Below, one piece after another: positions 60,169 to 64,000 of a DNA stretch of 64,000 nucleotides (within the stretch, counting starts at the first letter, position 1; each line of letters begins with the position of its first letter). The position numbers were made by a program, and so were the translations under genes. Origin of the DNA: Agarilytica sp033852175. GTDB lineage: Bacteria; Pseudomonadota; Gammaproteobacteria; Pseudomonadales; Cellvibrionaceae. The stretch covers positions 24,236-88,235 of the forward strand of contig JAWSUY010000014.1 in assembly GCA_033852175.1 (NCBI GenBank), written 5' to 3'. Under the pieces are notes generated by a model that ran no database searches, was not told the origin of the DNA, and saw nothing but the letters and a program-made list of their open reading frames with translations.

Positions 60169-60410
60169 GTGTTTAAATTACGGCATAGTCCAGAATACAG
60201 TCGATTAGTCGCTTGGTTTAAAGAGCAAAGAGGGGTGCAGAGGCTTAGTATGCGAGATCTTGCCGAAAAGCTGGGTAGGTAGCATTCGTTTGTGGGCAAA
60301 ACGGAGCAAGGGGAAGGCGGTTGGATGTGGTCGAGTATGTAAAGTGTTGCGAATCTCTTGGCCTTTCTCTGGCGAAAGGTTTTAAGGTAATGAAAGGTCA
60401 GCTCTTGTAG
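60169..60410 (+). pseudogene. Broken XRE-type helix-turn-helix regulator
   Basis: A 38-codon frame from GTG 60169 reads HSPEYSRLVAWFKEQRG and LSMRDLAEKLGR, then TAG (60280-60282). It continues in frame as HSFVGKTEQGE and then needs one base shift to give RLDVVEYVKCCESLGLSL and a stop at 60408-60410. HxFVxKxExGxRRLD is the recognition part of small XRE-like DNA-binding proteins (normally ~80 residues). So it carries a nonsense and a frameshift change. A short hairpin (agctctt / aagagct, 60400-60417) overlaps the end. Confidence 0.7.
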
Positions 60411-60448
60411 AAGAGCTAACCTTAGTAGATTGCCGGTTTTCTTCGCGC

Positions 60449-60937
60449 TTAGTCCTCCTTCAGTCGCCCTCTCAAAATTTCCTTTACCTCAGTCTTGGTC
60501 GGTGAAAATACTTCTTTTAACAAATCCACAGCTTTTTCCGGTTGCGCATTTCCACACATAAATATATCGAATGCTGCATAGCTGTTTTCTGGCCACGTAT
60601 GCACACTGATATGTGATTCTGCCAGCAGAGCTGCGCCTGTAACACCGCCACCAGTCGAGAACTTGTGTAGGTGAATGTGCAATAAGACTGCGCCTGCGAC
60701 CTCGGCAGCACGCCTAAGGGCAGATTCTAGTATCTCAACGTCATCTAAATGCTGAGCTCCCCAAAAATCGACGATATAGTGCTTGCCAGCGTAATCGTGA
60801 GCATTGCTCTCTGTGTTTTGGCCGTTAGGGCTGTGATTTAAGCTGCTGTCTTCATTCCAGGCAAAGCTCTCGCTTGTTTTTACTTCGATTATTGGTTGCG
60901 AGGACAACGTATCACCTATTTTTTCAATATTACTCAT
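60449..60937 (-). CDS. speD: S-adenosylmethionine decarboxylase proenzyme (prokaryotic class 1B type)
   Basis: 162 residues from the ATG at 60937; the frame runs 16 codons further upstream. The self-cleavage motif LLAESHISVHTWPE places the Glu-Ser bond that produces the pyruvoyl group; VTGAALLAE precedes it. YAAFDIFMCGNAQPEKAVDL follows, as in Thermotoga and Bacillus-type SpeD. The N-terminal ~55 residues are an Asp/Ser-rich extension before KHYIVDFWGAQHLDD, where most relatives begin. It makes decarboxylated SAM for the spermidine synthase on the other side of a short gap. Convergent with it; no operon. Confidence 0.92.
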   Translation of the reverse strand: MSNIEKIGDTLSSQPIIEVKTSESFAWNEDSSLNHSPNGQNTESNAHDYAGKHYIVDFWGAQHLDDVEILESALRRAAEVAGAVLLHIHLHKFSTGGGVTGAALLAESHISVHTWPENSYAAFDIFMCGNAQPEKAVDLLKEVFSPTKTEVKEILRGRLKED

Positions 60938-61895
60938 TGGTACACCCTTAAAAACGAATCCATGACCGAGGTTGTGTGACAGCACTCTGAGAAAGACTTT
61001 TTAGCCCGCTTAATGCTTGGAGAGCCTACATCGACGCGTTGAGAGTCTACCCTGCGAGTAGGGTGAGGACTGTGAATACGGCGAGTTTGGGAAATCTTCC
61101 CTAAAGCACTTTTGCGGTCTGTTGAGCAAAAACTTAGCTGATCGGACACTCGGTTTACGGCCGATAGTATACACCGAACCACGGTTTGGGAGGGAAGAGC
61201 GCTAGGGGCGGGGGTCTGAAGGGCGTTAAAGCCTGATGACCATAGAAATACGGTCTGAGCAAATGATGACGTGTGAGTGATTGCCTTAGCGTATTGGCAA
61301 AGCAATAGTGGCTATAGTGCTGCACAATAAACTGCCTGTCATGGTGGTTGTTTGATGGTTATTTTAGAATGGAGCGGTTTAATACTCCGGCTAAGGCTGG
61401 TCAGGAAAGTAGTATCCGAAAACGTCAGTAATAATGGCGCTGCCCCACGTTTATAGAATTTGAATCTGATATTCCCTGCCCCAGGTTTAGCGTATTGAAG
61501 CTGCATGTTCGAAGGTGCGCTGACATCAGCACTGCCTGCACCATCTTGCGGTATTCTTTTTTATAGTAATGGTTGTCAGGGTTGTGAGCGAGATTGTTTT
61601 TCGATATCACATAAATTCGAACGCATTCGTTTTTCTTGTTAGGTCACTTGTTTCGGTCCTGTATATACGGTCCTATTTATTAAGTGGGCTATGAAAGGGT
61701 GACGTCAGTTTTCAACGAGGAGGTTTCAAGTATAAATAGCACTTATTAATTGAATTCTTCTAGGCTGAGTTTGTTGATCGGTTGGGTTATAATTCACGTG
61801 TTAGGCATATACGTTATTGCTCAGCAGAAACTTCCGTTTCAAATAATTATTTTGTCGTATAAACCATTGTTAAATCAAAAAGTGAAGCATATTCC
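60938..61895. other. 958-bp region between speD and the symporter genes
   Basis: No credible gene; several 60-120-codon frames here lack ribosome sites and motifs. A hairpin (accct / agggt) lies near 61050-61065 in the speD leader. Near 61724 a GAGGAGG-like motif is not followed by a good start. Confidence 0.45.
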
Positions 61896-62168
61896 ATGGC
61901 CTTCAAATCTGAAAAAGACAAGCAAGCATATTGGCGAGATAATATTACGTTAGTGGTAAAGCTCTTAATTGTTTGGTTTGTGGTCTCTTTTGGCTGCGGC
62001 ATCTTATTTGTCGACGTTCTCAATAGCATTCCGTTCTTCGGCTTCAAGCTAGGTTTCTGGTTCGCGCAGCAGGGAGCAATATACGTGTTTGTCGCCCTCA
62101 TTTTTATCTACGTGAGAAAAATGAATCAAATTGATAAGCGCTACGGCGTTGAAGAAGGGGGGGAGTAA
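61896..62168 (+). CDS. DUF4212 small subunit of a sodium/solute symporter
   Basis: 90 residues. The N-terminus is polar (MAFKSEKDKQAYWRDNITL), then two membrane helices (about 21-45 and 55-80, VKLLIVWFVVSFGCGILFV and WFAQQGAIYVFVALIFIYV). The ending is charged, with RKMNQIDKRYGVEEGG. This is the DUF4212/TIGR03647 pattern of the small partner of SSS-family symporters. Its stop is 6 bases before the large subunit's start, whose ribosome site lies in its end. Confidence 0.92.
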   Translation: MAFKSEKDKQAYWRDNITLVVKLLIVWFVVSFGCGILFVDVLNSIPFFGFKLGFWFAQQGAIYVFVALIFIYVRKMNQIDKRYGVEEGGE

Positions 62169-62174
62169 GTCGAT

Positions 62175-63881
62175 ATGGAAATACAAACACTTACATTTAT
62201 CATCGTCGGACTGTCATTTCTGGTGTATATCGGTATTGCAATATGGTCCCGTGCTGGATCAACAAAAGAATTCTATATTGCGGGTGGCGGCATTCATCCC
62301 GTCATCAATGGAATGGCGACAGCAGCGGATTGGATGTCAGCTGCTTCATTTATTTCTATGGCCGGTCTTATTTCCTTTATGGGCTACGACGGTGCCGTTT
62401 ATCTCCTCGGTTGGACGGGGGGCTATGTATTGCTGGCACTGTGTCTGGCGCCATATTTACGGAAGTTTGGTAAATTTACCGTGCCGGATTTTATCGGTGA
62501 CCGTTACTACTCTCAGACCGCTCGCACGGTAGCGGTTGTATGCGCGATATTTATTTCATTTACCTATGTAGCCGGTCAAATGCGCGGGGTTGGCGTTGTT
62601 TTTAGTCGGTTTTTAGAAGTGGATATTACCGTTGGTGTTGTGATTGGAATGGGGATCGTATTCTTCTATTCAGTATTGGGGGGTATGAAAGGGATTACCT
62701 ACACTCAAGTTGCACAATACTGTGTGCTGATTTTTGCCTACCTGGTTCCCGCTGTATTTATTTCAATCATGATGACCGGGCATGTGATTCCGCAGTTTGG
62801 TTTTGGCAGTACCGTAAGTGACGGTTCGGGTGTGTACCTGCTGGATAAACTTGACGGTTTATCGGTAGAACTGGGCTTCAACGAATACACCTCAGGCACA
62901 AAGGGCATGTTCGATGTGTTTTGTATTACTGCCGCATTGATGGTGGGGACTGCAGGGTTACCGCATGTGATCGTAAGGTTCTTTACTGTACCCAAGGTGA
63001 GGGACGCACGAAAAAGCGCAGGTTGGGCATTGTTATTTATCGCAATTTTATATACCACCGCGCCATCCATCGCATCGTTTGCGCGGGTCAATATGATCGA
63101 AACGATTAACGGTGTTGACCAAACGGGCACTGACTATATAAATGCGCCAAGCTGGATTAAAAACTGGGAAAAGACAGGTCTAATAAGTTGGGATGACAAA
63201 AACAAAGACGGGAAAATGTTTTATTCCGGTGACGAACGCAATGAAATGAAAGTGGATAGAGATATTGTGGTCTTGGCTAACCCTGAGATTGCCCAACTTC
63301 CTAATTGGGTGATCGCGCTTGTAGCCGCCGGAGGTATTGCTGCGGCCTTGTCGACATCGGCTGGTTTATTGTTAGTGATTTCCACATCGATTTCGCATGA
63401 TTTACTAAAGCGGAATTTAATGCCAAATATTACCGATAAGCAAGAATTAACCTACGCCCGGATTGCGGCAGCAGTAGGCATCGCGATAGCGGGGTATTTA
63501 GGTGTTAATCCGCCAGGTTTTGTCGCGCAAGTCGTGGCTTTTGCCTTTGGATTGGCCGCGTCATCATTCTTTCCTGCCATTATTATGGGGATTTTCTACA
63601 AGCGTATGAATAGCCAAGGTGCCTTAAGTGGCATGTTAGCCGGTATTGGGTTCACGACGGCTTATATTGTCTATTTTAAATTCATTAACCCTATTGCGAA
63701 TATTTCCGAGAATTGGTTCTTGGGTGTGTCGCCTGAAGGTATTGGCACTATTGGTATGTTAATCAATTTTGCTGTCGCGGCCATTGTTTACAGATTCTCT
63801 TCTGAAGCTCCAGAGCATATTCAGCAACTGGTAGAAGACATCCGTTATCCCAAAGGTTCTGGTGACTCTCAAGCCCACTGA
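62175..63881 (+). CDS. Sodium/solute symporter large subunit (VC_2705-type, SSS family)
   Basis: 568 residues, about 13 membrane helices. Motifs: FYIAGGGIHPVINGMATAAD, ISMAGLISFMGYDGAVYLLG, FTVPDFIGDRYYSQTARTVA, VAGQMRGVGVVFSRFL and TAGLPHVIVRFFTVPKVRDA. These match the TIGR03648 large partner of DUF4212, related to acetate permease ActP. It takes up a small organic acid such as acetate with Na+. A periplasmic or cytosolic insert at about 315-360 holds DDKNKDGKMFYSGDERN. GGGGGAG precedes the start. A terminator and repeat array follow. Confidence 0.93.
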   Translation: MEIQTLTFIIVGLSFLVYIGIAIWSRAGSTKEFYIAGGGIHPVINGMATAADWMSAASFISMAGLISFMGYDGAVYLLGWTGGYVLLALCLAPYLRKFGKFTVPDFIGDRYYSQTARTVAVVCAIFISFTYVAGQMRGVGVVFSRFLEVDITVGVVIGMGIVFFYSVLGGMKGITYTQVAQYCVLIFAYLVPAVFISIMMTGHVIPQFGFGSTVSDGSGVYLLDKLDGLSVELGFNEYTSGTKGMFDVFCITAALMVGTAGLPHVIVRFFTVPKVRDARKSAGWALLFIAILYTTAPSIASFARVNMIETINGVDQTGTDYINAPSWIKNWEKTGLISWDDKNKDGKMFYSGDERNEMKVDRDIVVLANPEIAQLPNWVIALVAAGGIAAALSTSAGLLLVISTSISHDLLKRNLMPNITDKQELTYARIAAAVGIAIAGYLGVNPPGFVAQVVAFAFGLAASSFFPAIIMGIFYKRMNSQGALSGMLAGIGFTTAYIVYFKFINPIANISENWFLGVSPEGIGTIGMLINFAVAAIVYRFSSEAPEHIQQLVEDIRYPKGSGDSQAH

Positions 63882-63891
63882 GCCACAGCCT

Positions 63892-63930
63892 AAATAGGCT
63901 AGCGACAAATATCATTGCTAGTCTATTTTA
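63892..63930 (+). terminator. Terminator after the symporter gene
   Basis: 12-bp stem (aaataggctagc / gctagtctattt, one G-T pair) with a 13-base loop, then tatacttt. It begins 11 bases after the stop. Confidence 0.75.
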
Positions 63931-63935
63931 TACTT

Positions 63936-63987
63936 TCCCGTCTCCCGTCTCCCGTCCCCCGTCCCCCGTCCCCCGTCCCCCGTCTCT
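63936..63987. repeat. Heptamer array, CCCGTCT/CCCGTCC units
   Basis: About seven 7-base units in sequence (CCCGTCT twice, CCCGTCC four times, CCCGTCT). It starts ~55 bp after the symporter stop, straight after the terminator, and runs to near the window end. Confidence 0.9.
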
Positions 63988-64000
63988 GATGTGGCTTAAT

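Noticed and set aside
61750..61953. 67-codon frame overlapping the DUF4212 gene start
   Set aside because: Overlaps a well-supported gene in another frame and has no motif of its own.

Overview
The window looks like chromosome of a free-living, probably marine gammaproteobacterium of moderate GC content. The evidence is csrA, a TRAP transporter, two long TonB-dependent receptors, a DUF4212-type sodium symporter pair, a SpeD/membrane-SpeE polyamine module and abundant c-di-GMP signalling. A Cellvibrionales-like lineage is my guess, not something the sequence proves. No rRNA, tRNA, CRISPR array, phage or intact transposase was recognised.

Layout. 1-5.2 kb: the end of a beta-propeller protein, then an overlapping pair of a hybrid histidine kinase and a REC-PAS-GGDEF-EAL regulator. 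5.5-11 kb: an ECF sigma/anti-sigma neighbourhood. It holds an orphan RskA-type domain, a TonB receptor, a broken DUF4331/HupE chimera and an intact sigma-RskA operon, with a shared promoter-like motif in the divergent gap. 11-17.4 kb: a lipoprotein, a carboxylesterase, an alpha/beta hydrolase and a stand-alone FkbH-like protein. 17.4-21.4 kb: a 77-bp inverted-repeat element, a second ECF sigma with a four-TM partner, a nucleotidyltransferase remnant, two TPM-domain proteins and a triple zinc-ribbon protein. 22-28.2 kb: SDR and MDR oxidoreductases, an unknown protein, and an ABC1 kinase with a TetR regulator. 28.4-36.1 kb: a REC-GGDEF-EAL protein followed by two tandem 880-residue hybrid kinases and the ruin of a third copy. 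36.3-48 kb: threonine ammonia-lyase, a zinc metallopeptidase, a frameshifted YHS gene, a cold-shock-like protein, a TRAP system whose binding-protein gene converges on the permease genes, csrA, an EamA exporter and cysteine synthase. 48.4-55.3 kb: a probable lipid or ester uptake and catabolism cluster (MaoC, acyl-CoA ligase, TonB receptor, hydrolase) with a divergent TetR gene and operator-like palindromes. 55.5-61 kb: two rhomboids, a GNAT protein, a membrane-anchored acidic protein, membrane-bound spermidine synthase, a broken HTH gene and SpeD. 61.9-63.9 kb: the two-subunit sodium/solute symporter.

Two themes stand out. Decay is common: I count five broken genes, and two of them sit at or just after copies of the same 20-bp sequence. 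Short-unit tandem repeats also recur. Four arrays are built on CCCGTNN heptamers and lie just after stop codons, and an octamer array lies in the leader of the TetR gene. The most testable regulatory proposals are the paired ECF-type promoters (ATCCA-N15-CGTWTA) and the CGGA/TCCG palindromes beside the TetR gene.
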